Shown one piece after another: positions 1 through 11,940 of a stretch of DNA of 64,000 bases. The first letter of the stretch is position 1, and each line of letters starts with the position of its first letter. Source of the DNA: Humulus lupulus (taxonomy: Eukaryota; Streptophyta; Magnoliopsida; Rosales; Cannabaceae); the NCBI RefSeq assembly GCF_963169125.1, contig NC_084796.1, positions 89,822,888 through 89,886,887 of the forward strand. Direction: 5' to 3'. The position numbers and the translations under genes were made by a program. The notes below the pieces were generated by a model. The model did no database searches, had not been told where the DNA came from, and worked only from the letters and a program-made list of their open reading frames with translations.

Positions 1-2799
1 GTTGTAGCATTACACGAACTTTGCTGCAGCAAAAGTAAGTCTGAGAGCTTGCTCAAAATTAATGTTGTAGCATCATATTGACGTTGCTATAACAAAAATG
101 CCTAACTATGTTATTAGCCTTTAGTTGAATAAAAAAAAAAGAGTTGCAATAAACATTAAATAAATTTTTAATACCATTAGACTTATGTCCTATGTCATAT
201 TTGAAACATATGATGATCATCACCGAATGACATCTTTCCACCAATAAAAAAACATATCATAGAATCTTTCTTAGCATCACCCGAAAAAGTAATAAAAAAT
301 AAGCAAGAAGCACAAAAATCCATAAAGGAAAGAGTTCAAAGGCTACACTGAAAACTAAGTATAAAAAAATCTACAGAGAATGGGACAACATATCCCTTAA
401 TTTAATAGTCTAGCCATCTATCACAATCAACAACAACAAGTAAAACAAATCAAATAACATAGGTTTTCATCCATATATCATCGCAACGCACATAATTCTC
501 AAAATTTACTTCACTAAGACATGCAAGTTTTCAACATTCCATTATGACCGCAGCACACAGAATTTCCATAAACTACTTCACTACGGATGAATAACTAAGA
601 TATTCAAACTCTACTAAAGTTGTAGAATTTCTATTCAAAATTGTAAAAGATTGAAAATTAAAAAAAAAAATCAAATACAACATACCTCTTGGAATTAGCT
701 ACCAATCCAATGTTTTAAAACCAATCGAAATATTAACCTAAACATTAATATCAACATTACAAAAAAAGAAAAAGGTTAGATGTTGACATTTAATTTTAAA
801 AAGTGCACATTAATATAATTCAAATAGTAAATCATTTTGATTCCTAGAGATCTTATACCATGTGTTTCAAATCACTAATTCTTTTATTTGTAAAAGGAAT
901 AACTAAAATATTTTATAAATCATAAACACATTATTTTATAATTGTAAAATACCTAGTAACAAATAGAATAATATTCATGAATGTTTCTATAACTTTTTAC
1001 AAGAACTACTCTTCACACTTGTTTTTATCTCTAATCTTTTCTTTAACCTTATTCCATTTATCCTAATTACTTTTTCTCTAGCATTTATTCTAGAAATAAA
1101 CCAACCCCCCAAAAAATATATAACTCATAGTACAACAACAAAAAAAAAAACACATAAATATCTTCAATAAACAATTACTGTCTATTATAAAAATAAGGAT
1201 TTAAAGAATGTAGGCTTCATATATAACTATCTATTATATACAATTTTTGTAATTTTTGGATTTTTAATAATTGAAACTCAAAAATTTACCAAAGAATTAA
1301 TTTAACATAAACAAACTCAAAGAAAATAATTACCCACCAAAGAATTATAAATCTTGTCACTGCAAATGTGTGAACGAAGTTTATTGCTTTTTGTTTATTA
1401 ATATGATCCAATCAATGATTGGTTGGATATCTACATTGTATTGTCTTATGAAAATATTATTACAATTTGATGTCAAACTAAGCAAAATCCTACCAATCAT
1501 ATAAATAAATATATATAAATGAACATTTCTAACCCATGTTACAAAATGCTCTATTCTTGACAAATGAATTACTAATTATATAAAATAGTGAAACTCAAAT
1601 GAATTCTTGGCACATTTTGTAAACAAAGTTAACAAATAGTTAGACTTCATATGAACATTTGATACCTAACAAATAGTCAATAAATTTCAATAAAAATGCT
1701 ACTAGTAATTGCTTTCCTTATCTACTTCTGGTCAGCATCCAAAGATGACTATTCTAGCTATTAAAATAGGTTGACTGACATAAGCAGACCTTTACTACAC
1801 ATGCAAAATAGTTGTAGTTCCTACAACTACAAGAAGCCAACTAAGTAACTGCATCTTATGAAATAAGAAACTAGAAAAATAAATGGCACATAATATGCTA
1901 AATTCAAACAAATAAAATACCATAAAAAACCCATGAAAAGTGATCATATTTAATAAGCCATTCAAGAACAAAAATAAAATTAAGAAAGAACAACAAATAG
2001 CTTATTTTAGCTTAATGTTTAAATTTAAAGCTACTCTTTTGATCGAAAAAGTGAAAAATAAAATTACCAAACCATTTTTAATAGTTGAAATTTGTGTACC
2101 TAATGGTCACTGCTACTTCAATTAGAGGAGAAAATTTTGAGGTGCTAGGTATCCTGGTTCATAGTTCTGCATATATAATATTGTTATTATTAGAAATTTT
2201 AAATATTCCAAGAATAATGTGTAAGTACTAAAAAAATTAATGGGAAAATCAGCCCCCAAGGAAAGCATATAAAGTAATTCTTGTGTACTAAAAATATAGT
2301 AATTCTTGTAAACATAAAAGAAAAGTTGAGTAAAAAGAAAAATTTTGAGGCACCCAAAATCAGAAACAAACTTAAAATGATGAAAACTTGGTTCGATCAA
2401 CTCAAAACCAGAACAGAAGAGAGACCTAATTCAGTTTACTGAAATGCAAATACAAGAAAAGGACAAAAAAAAAAAAAAATTGAGAAATCTTTATCATTTG
2501 AATTCTTACATGAAGACATATTTTACAGGTTGTACTCTCTTTCTTGTTACACCATTCTTGTATACAATATCTTTGAGCAAACTGAAATTCTTTTAACAAG
2601 AAAAGCAAAAAAAGATCAGAATCAGAATCAAATTCAAAAACAAAATCAAACTCAAAAATGAAGAAAACAATGTTTTTGAGCTTTGGCTTTTTTTTTTTTA
2701 CCTTAACAGTTACAGAGCAAGTACAAGGAGCTTCCAAACACACCCAAAAAGGAAGTCCATAACTAAACATAGTTGAATACATCAAAAACCCCTCACATA
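1..2799. other. AT-rich stretch without recognisable gene
   Basis: I see no gene here. The DNA is strongly AT-rich with A and T homopolymers, and open frames are short and of low-complexity composition. The first 120 bases repeat the words GTTGTAGCAT and GTTGCTATAAC and contain GTTATTAGCC. Similar words (GGCTATTAATG, AATAGC) occur next to a CACTA-like end near 22.4 kb. Because the TTATA target duplication links position 2804 to position 21356, this stretch and 21361-22419 were contiguous before Copia-A inserted, and may be the two sides of one old DNA transposon. That last step is inference. Confidence 0.5.
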
Positions 2800-2804
2800 T
2801 TATA
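2800..2804. repeat. Target site duplication of Copia-A, left copy
   Basis: TTATA immediately precedes the TG of the left LTR and is matched by TTATA at 21356-21360 after the CA of the right LTR. It marks a normal integrase-mediated insertion of the whole 18.5-kb interval. Confidence 0.9.
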
Positions 2805-3917
2805 TGAAATTCTATTTTTTATGATTACCAACTTAATTATTCAAATTAAATAATTAATTGCTGAACTGTTATAGAAATGTTTAAACGGACACAGAGACTG
2901 TTTGAACAGAAACCAGATATGTTTAAACAGTTTATCACCAGAAGATAAAAACAAACATAAGGTAAAGAACACACGAAATTATACGTGGTATCACCAATCT
3001 TTGCAGATTGCTACTAGTCCACGGGGCCACGCCCAGAGAATGAAATTTATTAGAAGAATATCTAAACGATTAAAAACCAAATTGACTTATACAAATAAAG
3101 ACTCCCTCTTGAATTTTTCGCAACTGTTGTAATCTAAACTCCTAATCAAATTTCTGAAGTGCTAAGATCTTGAACTCCCTTCAAATCATAACACTTGCAC
3201 TTTTCCTCCCGAAAAGTGACTCACGAACAAGACTTCTCCTGAAGCTTGATGAACAATGTCCAAGTGTGTTCAACCTGCACAACTAACACAAAGAAAACAA
3301 TACAGAAGTACACTGTAATAAACCACTAAGAACTTACTGGGCTCACGTTCTTCACATAATAAAAAGTCTCTCTAAAACATGAAAATTATTTGGAAAATAA
3401 TACACCAAGAGAGATGATCAAAAACCAACGACCTAAGGATCATTATATACTTTTTAGAATCCCTTTAGGTCATGGAAAAAAATCAGATTCCAATCAGCCA
3501 AGAAATAGAAAATCTTCCCAAACAAGAAAGTCAGAATCTATTCAACCAGACTGGCAATCCGTTCAAACAGATTCATTGAACCTGGATAGTTTTTAAACCC
3601 AGTTTCCTTAAATAAATAAGGAAACAAAATATACATTATCTCTGCAAGCTGTACACGGTTTTTAGACAAACAAATCAGATCAAGAAATAAAAATAAATAC
3701 AAATAATTTCCATATAAACAAATTTCAAGAAGAGATATTCTTTTATAGGAAATTATATATTTATTTTATTAATATATATAGAATAATCTAATTAGAAAAC
3801 ATTTCTCAACAAAACAGGAAACTACCCATTTCGAAAAAACCACATAATATATTTCGAAAATGCATTCCATTATTAATTCTATCAATTTGATCAAATATGC
3901 CAATAAAGGATTTTACA
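2805..3917 (-). repeat. Copia-A 3' LTR (left)
   Basis: Begins TGAAATTC and ends GGATTTTACA on the plus strand. It aligns along its whole length with 20241-21355 with scattered substitutions. Read on the minus strand it has a TATA-like GTATATAATG at 3441-3450. The short plus-strand frames inside the LTR are not genes. Confidence 0.92.
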
Positions 3918-3930
3918 ATCTCCCCCTTTG
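3918..3930 (-). other. Copia-A polypurine tract
   Basis: The minus strand reads CAAAGGGGGAGAT directly against the LTR edge. This is the expected site for priming plus-strand DNA synthesis and independently supports the minus orientation. Confidence 0.85.
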
Positions 3931-5496
3931 GCAATTTGATAGACAAAATTAATTAAAAAACCTGCAACACAAATGTTAGTTACAAGTAAAGAGAAAAAAA
4001 CTCCCCCTTCAAACATGCATTAACTTATAACAAACATATAAAGAAACTAGACTTAACTCCCGCTCAAAATAAGAAAGTACAGAGTTAAACAAAGCAGGTT
4101 TTTGGAGGTATTCTCCCCCTTCGTGTCTTTCAAAGAACCCAAAGAAACAAGAGAGGCTTGAACAACAGCTAGTTCTGTAGCAACAGTTCCTGAATCTGTG
4201 GGAACAGATGAGAATTCAGGAGGAATGACATCTGAGGCAAACTTCAGAGATTGAGTAGCAGGGGTCTTCTTAGAGGAAGCTCCACGAGTTTTCACCATTG
4301 TTCCTTCTCTGAAAAGTAGCAAACACTTACAAAAACAATGAGAGAAAAAAAATAAGAAGAAGAAGACTTAGAGGGATCGTGGGAAGGTGACAAGCTTTTT
4401 AAGGACAAGAACATTCCATTTAAGACAGCCACGACAAAAAGAGGTTTCCCCTTTTTTTATTTAAAAAATAAAAGGAAACAAACCTTAATACACACGATAA
4501 AAAAAACAACCTTACCCTTTTTTTATTTGTTTTTTTTTTATTTAAAAAATGCTAAACAAAGTACAAAACAATAAAGAGACAAATCATGGTATTCCAAATA
4601 GAGAAAGATGACAAAATAAATTCCTTGGAGAAAAAGAATATATTAAATCACACCAAAGAAATGCATAATCTCACATAATTACCACAAAGATTCGGTCCAC
4701 CATGAATTTCCTTGTCAATCATTTTTTTTATATATAAAAATGCACAAAAATAAAACTCAACCAAAAATATCTGCTTTGATCAATGTGAGTCATCTTGATA
4801 AGAATAAAATCAAGCAACTGAAAATAAGTGTTAGTGTATACCATGGATAAGAACACTTGTGAAAATGAAAAATTAGAAAGAATATTCGAGAGAAATAAAG
4901 CACAATTTAGTCACAAGCACATATTCTTAAGTTAATCAATCAACATGTATGAGTCTTACACACATTTTTTTTATTATAAACTGTGTACAATTTTTCTTGC
5001 ATAGTTTCAAGCATAAGTGTGTGACAGGGTATGCAAGGGAACGTTGCCCAATGACAAATAAGTCTTTTTTGAAATTGTAAATAATTGTAGCCCATGAAGA
5101 CGCTGTCAGACTACACTAGTGGTAGCCCTTTTCTATGGTAGCGTATCCTCTTTATAACTCCGAATTACAAAGTTCCAACTTACTCAAAAGACGGCTTTCA
5201 CACACTGATGTAGGTAGCTCTATTCTTGCACAGGAGCTTCAAACAATGCTACACAATAGGAGCTTAAACATTTAACCATTGATTGATTGACCCGAATATG
5301 CATAGGAGGAATTGATTATTTTCCTCCCAAGAATATACAACTAAAAGCTCATAAACACAAGTCAGATTATCCAGCTTGACACACAAATTTTTTTTCAAAT
5401 TAATTGACAATTTTCTTAAACTTAAATAACACACATTTGATCAAGAGGACAACACAATAACAAGAAAATTTAAAGAGAACAAACCCCCAAAGAATT
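3931..5496 (-). other. Copia-A 3' internal region with a short ORF remnant
   Basis: This 1.57-kb stretch lies between the end of RNase H and the polypurine tract. SIRE-lineage elements often carry an extra ORF (env-like) in this position. The only hint here is a minus-strand frame at 4053-4322 with an internal start MVKTRGASSKK, a basic, Ser/Thr-rich N-terminus followed by about 70 codons. I see no membrane segment or other domain. It may be a decayed remnant of the extra ORF or chance; the rest is AT-rich and noncoding. Confidence 0.45.
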
Positions 5497-8233
5497 TCAG
5501 AGGAAATCAAAGCGAACCGAATCAAGAGCTTTAGTGAAAATATCAGCAATCTGTTTATGTGTTTCAATATATTCCAAGACAAGAACTTTATTTTCAACTA
5601 ATTCTCTTATGAAATGATGACGAATATCAATATGTTTAGTACGAGAATGTTGCACAGGATTTTTTGAAATATTAATTGCACTTGTATTATCACAAAAAAT
5701 AGTTAAAATGTCAAGATCAAACCCATAATCCATCATCATTTGCTTCATCCACAACAGTTGAGCACAACAACTTGAGGCTGCAATGTATTCGGCCTCAGCT
5801 GTTGAAAGAGAAATAGAATTATGTCTCTTGCTGTGCCAAGAGACTATATTATTTCCCAAGTAGAAACATCCTCCACTAGTGCTTTTTCTGTCATCAGTGT
5901 TACCTGCCCAATCAGCATCACTAAAACACACTAGATTAGGGTTAGTTTCTTTTGAATACCAAATACCATAATCAACAGTCCCATGAACATATTGAATGAT
6001 TCTTTTGACAGCTGCAACATGAGACTCCATGGGATTTCCTTGGTACCTGGCACACACACCAACACTATAACTCAAATCAGGTCTACTAGTAGTGAGATAA
6101 AGGAGACTACCAATCATACTCCTATACAGTGTAGGATCAACTTTGACACCATTTTCATCTTTGGATAACTTCACAGTCGTTCCCATTGGTGTTTTGGCAA
6201 TCTTTGAACTTTCAAGTCCAAACTTTCTGACCAAGTTCTTAGCATATTTGCTTTGAGAAACAAATGTGCCTTCATCTAACTACTTGACTTGCAAACCTAA
6301 GAAATAAGCCAATTCTCCCACCATGCTCATTTCAAATTCCTCTTTCATTTGTTTCACAAATACCTGCACCTCATTGTCAGAAGTAGAACCAAACACAATA
6401 TCATCAACATAAATCTAAGCAATAATTATGTTAGATTTAATATTTTTGATAAATAAAGTTTTATCTACTCCACCCCTTTTGTATCCATGAGAAACAAGAA
6501 ATTTAGTGAGTCTCTCATACCAAGCCCGAGGGCTTGCTTCAAACCATAAGGAGCTTTCTCCAATTTGTAAACACGATCAAGTGCATGGGGATCTTCAAAC
6601 CCTTTGGGTTGTTCAACATATACCTCTTCATTGAAGATCCCATTGAGAAATGCGGATTTGACATCCATTTGGAACAACCTGAAACCAATCAAACAAGCTA
6701 TAGACAATAACACTCTAATTGATTCAAGTCTTGCAACAGGTGCAAATGTTTCATCAAATTCTATTCCTTCCACTTATGTGTACCCTTGTGCCACTAATCT
6801 TGCTTTATTTCGCACAATTGTACCAAATTCATCAGATTTATTCTTGAAAATCCATTTTGTACCAATAATATTGGTATGCAACGGTCTTGGCACAAGAATC
6901 CACACTTTGTTTCTAAAAAATTGTTCCAATTCCTCCTGCATAGCTTTAATCCAATTTTCATCAGTTAAAGCTTCTTTCACATTTTTAGGCTCAAGTATAG
7001 AAAAGAAACAAACAGATTGAACAACATTACTAAACCTTCTTCTTGTGACCATACTGTCTTTTGGATTTCCAACTATTAAATCTGCTGGATGATTTAATTT
7101 AACTCTAGTTGATGGCTCCTTTTGGACTTCATCCGAAATAATATCTGGAAATTTCTTTTCTGTCTATCCAGAATCTGTTTCATCGGATTCGTGCTCTGTT
7201 GGAACAGATGAACCATACGTTGCAACAGTAGTATCACTGACAGAAGCTTCTTCGTGTTTTTCAGTAGGTTCATCAACAAACCTATCAATTTCTTCCTCAG
7301 TAGAAAACTCAGAATAATCCCTGGCATCATCAATAACAACATTAGCCGACTCCATTACAGTTTGGGTTCTCATGTTATACACACGATAAGCCCTACTGTT
7401 AGTGGAGTATCCAATAAAAATACCTTCATCACTCTTAGCATCAAACTTACCAAGATTTTCTCTATCTCTCAAAATGTAACAAACTCATCCAAAAACATGA
7501 AAATAAGCCACACTTGGTTTCTTACCTTTCCAAATTTCATAAGATATTTTAGATGTACCTGGACGGAGAAAAACACAGTTTATGATATAGCAAGCAGTGT
7601 TAATTGCTTCTGCCCGTAATCATTTGGTCAATTTTTTGCTATTTAGCATCACTCTAGCCATTTCTTGAAGAGCGCGGTTTTTCCTTTCTACAACTCCATT
7701 CTGTTGAGGAGTTTTGGGAGCTGAAAACTTATGAGAAATACTTGCAGACTTACAAAAATCATGATAGACAGAATTCTCAAACTCTTTACCATGATCACTT
7801 CTTATATGAACATTTTTTCCAATGTTGCAATCTTTTTCAACTTTTAATTTCAAGCAAATAGTTTTAAATGCATCAAAAGTATCTGATTTTTCTTTCAAGA
7901 AATCCACCCAAGTATATCTAGAAAAATCATCCACACAAACAAAAATATACCTTTTCCCATTTAAACTCTCAATTTGAATTGGACTCATAAGATCCATGTG
8001 AAGCAATTCTAAAACTTTCGAAGTGTTTATGTCAGAAACACTTTTATGTGTAATTTTTAATTGCTTGCCAAGTTGACAACTCTTACACTTAGCATCAGAT
8101 TCTTTACCTAGCTTAGATAAACCACGAACAATCCCTGCATGTGACAATTTTTTCAAGGCTTTGAAATTTATGTGACCAAGTTTAGCATGCCACACATCAG
8201 TGTTATTTCTCACAACAGATTGACACATAATAG
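5497..8233 (-). pseudogene. Copia-A pol, second part: integrase, RT, RNase H
   Basis: On the minus strand this begins with the GAG-pre-integrase segment (WHAKLGHINF, then the zinc ligands CKSCQLGK). The integrase core follows with all three acidic residues visible: Asp in LLHMDL, Asp in RSDHGKEF and Glu in NGVVERKNR. RT (TKWIFKNK, FQMDVKSAFLNG, IYVDDIVFGS) and RNase H (FSDADWAG, STAEAEYIAAS, HSRTKHIDIRHHF) follow. The core of each domain is present, but in-frame stops interrupt it near 7620, 7480, 7164 and 6774, and a TAG at 6415-6417 sits just before IYVDD. The stretch after YGLKQA near 6530 is frameshifted. Several stops are one C-to-T change from the usual Gln codon. The first part of the gene lies beyond Gypsy-B at 18036-20174. 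Confidence 0.9.
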
Positions 8234-8238
8234 AAGGC
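8234..8238. repeat. Target site duplication of Gypsy-B, left copy
   Basis: AAGGC precedes the left LTR and recurs at 18036-18040 after the right LTR. The duplicated site lies inside Copia-A pol, between protease and the GAG-pre-integrase domain. Confidence 0.92.
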
Positions 8239-8833
8239 TGTTGACCCTAATTTTGGGCAACTGACACAGAGTCAAAATATGCTTGACATGGATGAATGCG
8301 TTGAAAAGAACGGGATCACGAAAATAATAAGAACACGATATTTTATAGTGATTCGGCCCCAGGATCTGGTAATAACCTACGTCCACTTAGATTGTTATTG
8401 ATGTAAAATCAAAGTGAGTGATCAAAGAACTAGGGTTCAATGAGTTTCACCAACCTCTGAAGAACAATACAATGTGATTGATATGATAACTCTAATCTCA
8501 AACCATTTAGAAGTCAGAAAAAGGGATCCTCTTCCCTGAGCCCTCTTCTTCTATTTTTAAGCTAAGGGAAGATTTACATTGATTTGTTACAGATATTATT
8601 TCCTAAATAATCGGATACTCAGGAAATCATGGGAGGGAATTTCGGATTCCATCATAACTGCTTAAGATTTCTTCTGCGTATTACGTGCATACGACTAGAC
8701 TGGTCGTATGAAGAGACCGATCGCACGATACCGAATATCTTCCTGGTCGATAGTCGAACACAGGTTATGCCAGGTGCAAGCCACGTGTAATTAATGCCCG
8801 CCATGTCATTCACTTCTAATTTGTGGGATAACA
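8239..8833 (-). repeat. Gypsy-B 3' LTR (left)
   Basis: Aligns end to end with 17441-18035 with a few percent of differences by eye. The TATA-like TTATAAATAG of the right copy has decayed here (CTATTTTTAA at 8551-8560 on the plus strand). The left LTR therefore lacks the promoter box seen on the right. Confidence 0.92.
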
Positions 8834-8849
8834 TTTGCCCCCCAAGTTT
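8834..8849 (-). other. Gypsy-B polypurine tract
   Basis: The minus strand reads AAACTTGGGGGGCAAA directly against the LTR edge, the plus-strand primer site expected for a minus-oriented element. Confidence 0.85.
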
Positions 8850-9600
8850 GTTTAGTGCGACCAGTAATAAAGAAACTTAAGGGAACAACCATTCACCTTC
8901 CCACGTCTGTTAGAGTCCTCGTGCATTTTCGAAAACCGTGACATAATTATGTCTAATCAAGCCTTTTCGGTTCCCAAAAAATGCAATCTGACGGCTTGTC
9001 CACTTCCCCACGTTTCGAAAGTGGGAAGCGATGATTACCGCCTTTTGGCTGTCCCTTCGCTCTCTATAAGTAGGTCTTTCTTCTCTTTCAAGAAATTTTT
9101 ACCCATCACCTTTGCCAAAATCTTCAAGAACTTGCACCAGAGTTCAGAGCTTCGAAAACCAGTCCGACGTCTTGCCGCAGGTCTTCCGATTCAAGTTTCC
9201 ATCTTTCTCAGAATCTCTATTTTCGCCCAGTTAAGAACTCCGTTCTTTAAACTTTTTATTATGCCATGCATGCTGTTTCTGTACTCTGTGACCTCTGCAT
9301 TCTTGAATAGGGTTTTAAGAATTTCTTGGTATAAGTCATCCATTGCTATGTAAAAGTGCATTTTTATGCCTTGTATAGGTTAGGTCGACACCTTGATATA
9401 TAGAATCTCGAATTTAGGGCGTTAGGTTGACGAAAGATTCAACCTTTAAGCCAGGTGAAAAAACTGAAATTTTTTCCCGCCATTCAGGAGTCGAAAAGTT
9501 CTCTTTTCAGAAAACGGTTTACTTTCCCTATTGTTTTCATCCGTCTTTTAAACTACCCACGTTGAAGTTAGTGTATGACTAGGATGCTGTTGGTTATTTA
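8850..9600 (+). promoter_or_regulatory. Leader and promoter-like region of the Gypsy-B antisense gene
   Basis: This 750-bp stretch between the polypurine tract and the antisense coding region has no minus-strand retroviral domain. The plus strand carries a TATA-like CTATAAGTAG at 9064-9073, then a C/T-rich stretch. An acceptor-like GGTTATTTAG ends at 9601, three bases before an ATG at 9604. I infer a plus-strand promoter with a 5' leader and an intron. The frame 8949-9353 inside it shows no recognisable domain. Confidence 0.45.
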
Positions 9601-9601
9601 G

Positions 9602-11376
9602 GCATGAGCAACGTTATCCCAGCTTTTCTCACTACTTCACGGATTGTGTCTTATCTCCTCCATTGTCTATTTGCAATTCATATGCAAGATCCTTGGGGGG
9701 AGAAAGACCTATCGAAGATGAACTCTTGGCTCAACTACTCGAGGGCGAAGAGAATCCATCCACGTTTCTTCCAGAAATTCCATTCTCACGTTCTAACCCA
9801 AATCCTCCACCAGCTCCTACTCAGAAAATGGCCAGAACAAAAACCAAGGCTAGAAAAAGACGCAACCCTTACTCTCCAAGTCAGCCTCCTGCTGATGCTC
9901 CCTCGACCAGTGGTCGAGGTGAATTCCCTCCTGAAACCGAAGTCCAGAGGCGTGCCTGTCCTCGTCATGCCGACCAGCCGGCTGTCGAGTGGCATGTGGT
10001 ACCCCCAAGTACGGTGACAATTCTCATGATCAGCAACTATTTAAACAAGTATAATCTGACGGGGATAACCCTAGTCAGACCTTCCATCGACCAGCAACCT
10101 AACCTGCCAGGGGGGGCTTATAGTTCCTGGTCGAGATACCACATCGAGGCGGGTGCTACCCTACCTCTTCATACATTTTTCCAAGGGGTGGTAAACTACT
10201 TTGGGGTAGCCACTTTTAAAATTACCCCGAACGGGTATAGGATGCTGTCTGCGCTCTATATCCTTTATAAACTCAAGAAATGGCCAGCTCCTTCTCATCA
10301 CGAGGTCAATTATCTGTTTGATCTCAAGTCCAACCCCAACCAAGATGGTACGGGGTTTTTCCACTTTTGCCACCAGGAGACTGGACGCACCTTTCTGTCC
10401 GAGACCACTCACATCTCCAACGTGGGGAAGTATCATATGGAGTACTTCCTTACGCCTGACATTGCTTCGGAAAACCTGGCCTTCACCCGAGGAGGTAAGG
10501 AAAATAACGAGCCTTAAACTAGTTCTTGCCCTTTAAATCTTTCTTGTCGTAATACTTCATTGTTCCACTGTGTTCTAGGTCCATGGTTGCGCCCGACCCC
10601 CACTTCAGGAATGGAGTCGAGGGCAGCACTCTTAGCCAGTATGTCTAATTCTGCTAAGAGTGTGAAGAACTTGATTAATGAGGCTAACCTTAGGTTGGCT
10701 GGCCTTAAGGGCTCCCCACCTACGACCAGCGAACCCGCGGCGGGTGGTGTCCATGCTGGCGTGGGACGTGAGCAGGGACCCGAGCAGCAACCTCAGGCGC
10801 CTCCTCCTAGGAGGAGGCCGACTGGGGTTACCATCAGGGAACTTGCTGTTCCCCACCGAGCAGCAGAACCGTAGGTCCCCAAGGGTAAGGGGAAACAAAA
10901 GGCTGTTGGGCCTACCGACCAGTCTGACGACTCGTCGGAAGTAAACGGTATATCATTCTCGTTTTTGAATAATCTGCCAATTCCTTCCCATCTTTTTGAT
11001 GGGGATGGGAACTTTAGGAACGCCCCTTCTTTAAACTCAGATTTCTTCTAGGGACTAGGTAGTTCAGTAGATAATGTTACGACCAGTAGGTGTAGTTCGG
11101 GTATTTTACTTGTAATCCTTTCACTTTGATTTCTGCTCCTCGTGACCTTTTAATCTAACTGTTCAAATTGTTTTCCTTTGCGTAGGTATGGACTCTGATG
11201 ACTACTTCGAGCATTACCAAACCGCTGCTGCTGCTTCTGTCCCAAAGGACAGAAAAAAGGCTCGAGGGGAAAGCAGTAAAACTCCCTCAAAGAAGGCTCG
11301 AACAGAGGACACTCCTGGCGCCGGCCCTTCTAAGGAGAACACAACACCTCCGCATCCCACCGAACAGTTGAGTTAA
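9602..11376 (+). pseudogene. Spliced antisense gene of Gypsy-B, Transposase_28-like domain
   Basis: Three exons on the strand opposite gag-pol: about 9602-10494, 10579-10947 and 11186-11376. Introns 10495-10578 and 10948-11185 have GT and AG ends and join the frame with correct phase. The N-terminus is basic (MARTKTKARKRR, ATG at 9828) and Pro/Ser-rich. About 10085-10290 encodes a domain with PLHTFFQGVVNYFG and KITPNGYRML, like the 'putative gypsy type transposon' family (known from antisense ORFs of Tat elements); function unknown. Exon 3 is Lys/Ser/Pro-rich. The ATG at 9604 is one base out of frame, apparently shifted at a G run near 9695. Exon 2 has a TAG near 10873. Compared with Gypsy-D, the coiled-coil last exon is missing and the gene abuts the integrase end. 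Confidence 0.7.
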
Positions 11377-11940
11377 AGTACTGGGCGACCTTTTGCTGGT
11401 ATGCAGCCACTCAGAGTTGGGCTTTCTCTCGTATTTCGTCGAGTGAGTCTAGGGACTCCATCATTAATTGGTTGTTCTGGCCCTGGTCGTATGTTATGCG
11501 TCAATGTGAGGGGGGATCTAATTCGACAGGTAACATGGCCTCATATCCGTAGGCTAAGGAAAATGGGGTATGACCTGTCGTCGTTCGGTGAGAAGTTCTA
11601 TACGACCAGAGGACCTCAGGCAGCTACTCTGGCCATGCTCCTTTAGCATCTTCAAGCCTCTTCTTCAGGGTGTCCTTAAGAGTTTTGTTCACGGCCTCGA
11701 CCTAACCATTTTCTTGTGGATCCGCAACTGAAGAAAAGCTTTTGATAATCTTATGCCTTTCGCAAAAATCGGTGAATGAGTCGCTGTCAAATTGGGTTCC
11801 GTTGTTTGAAATGATGTTCCGAGGCAAACCATAGCGGCAAACAATGTTCTTGATGACAAAGTCAAGAACTTTCTTGGTCGTTATGGTAGTGATCGGTTCA
11901 GCTTCGGCCCATTTGGTGAAGTAATCGACCGCCACAACGG
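11377..11940 (-). pseudogene. Gypsy-B integrase core and C-terminal part
   Basis: The minus strand carries the integrase core: Asp in VAVDYFTKWAEAEP, then ISNNGTQFDS where the second catalytic Asp is Asn, then the Glu in the segment after QENG, which has an in-frame stop in place of the usual Gln. The downstream end continues through HTPFSLAYGYEAMLPVEL-type sequence in shifting frames. It stops being recognisable near 11376, where the antisense gene ends. A frameshift near 11940 separates this from the upstream part. With the second acidic residue lost, the enzyme would be inactive even if translated. Confidence 0.8.

Noticed and set aside
2426..2785. 119-codon hydrophobic minus-strand frame
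   Set aside because: Made of Phe and Leu from poly-A/T tracts in noncoding AT-rich DNA; no domain.
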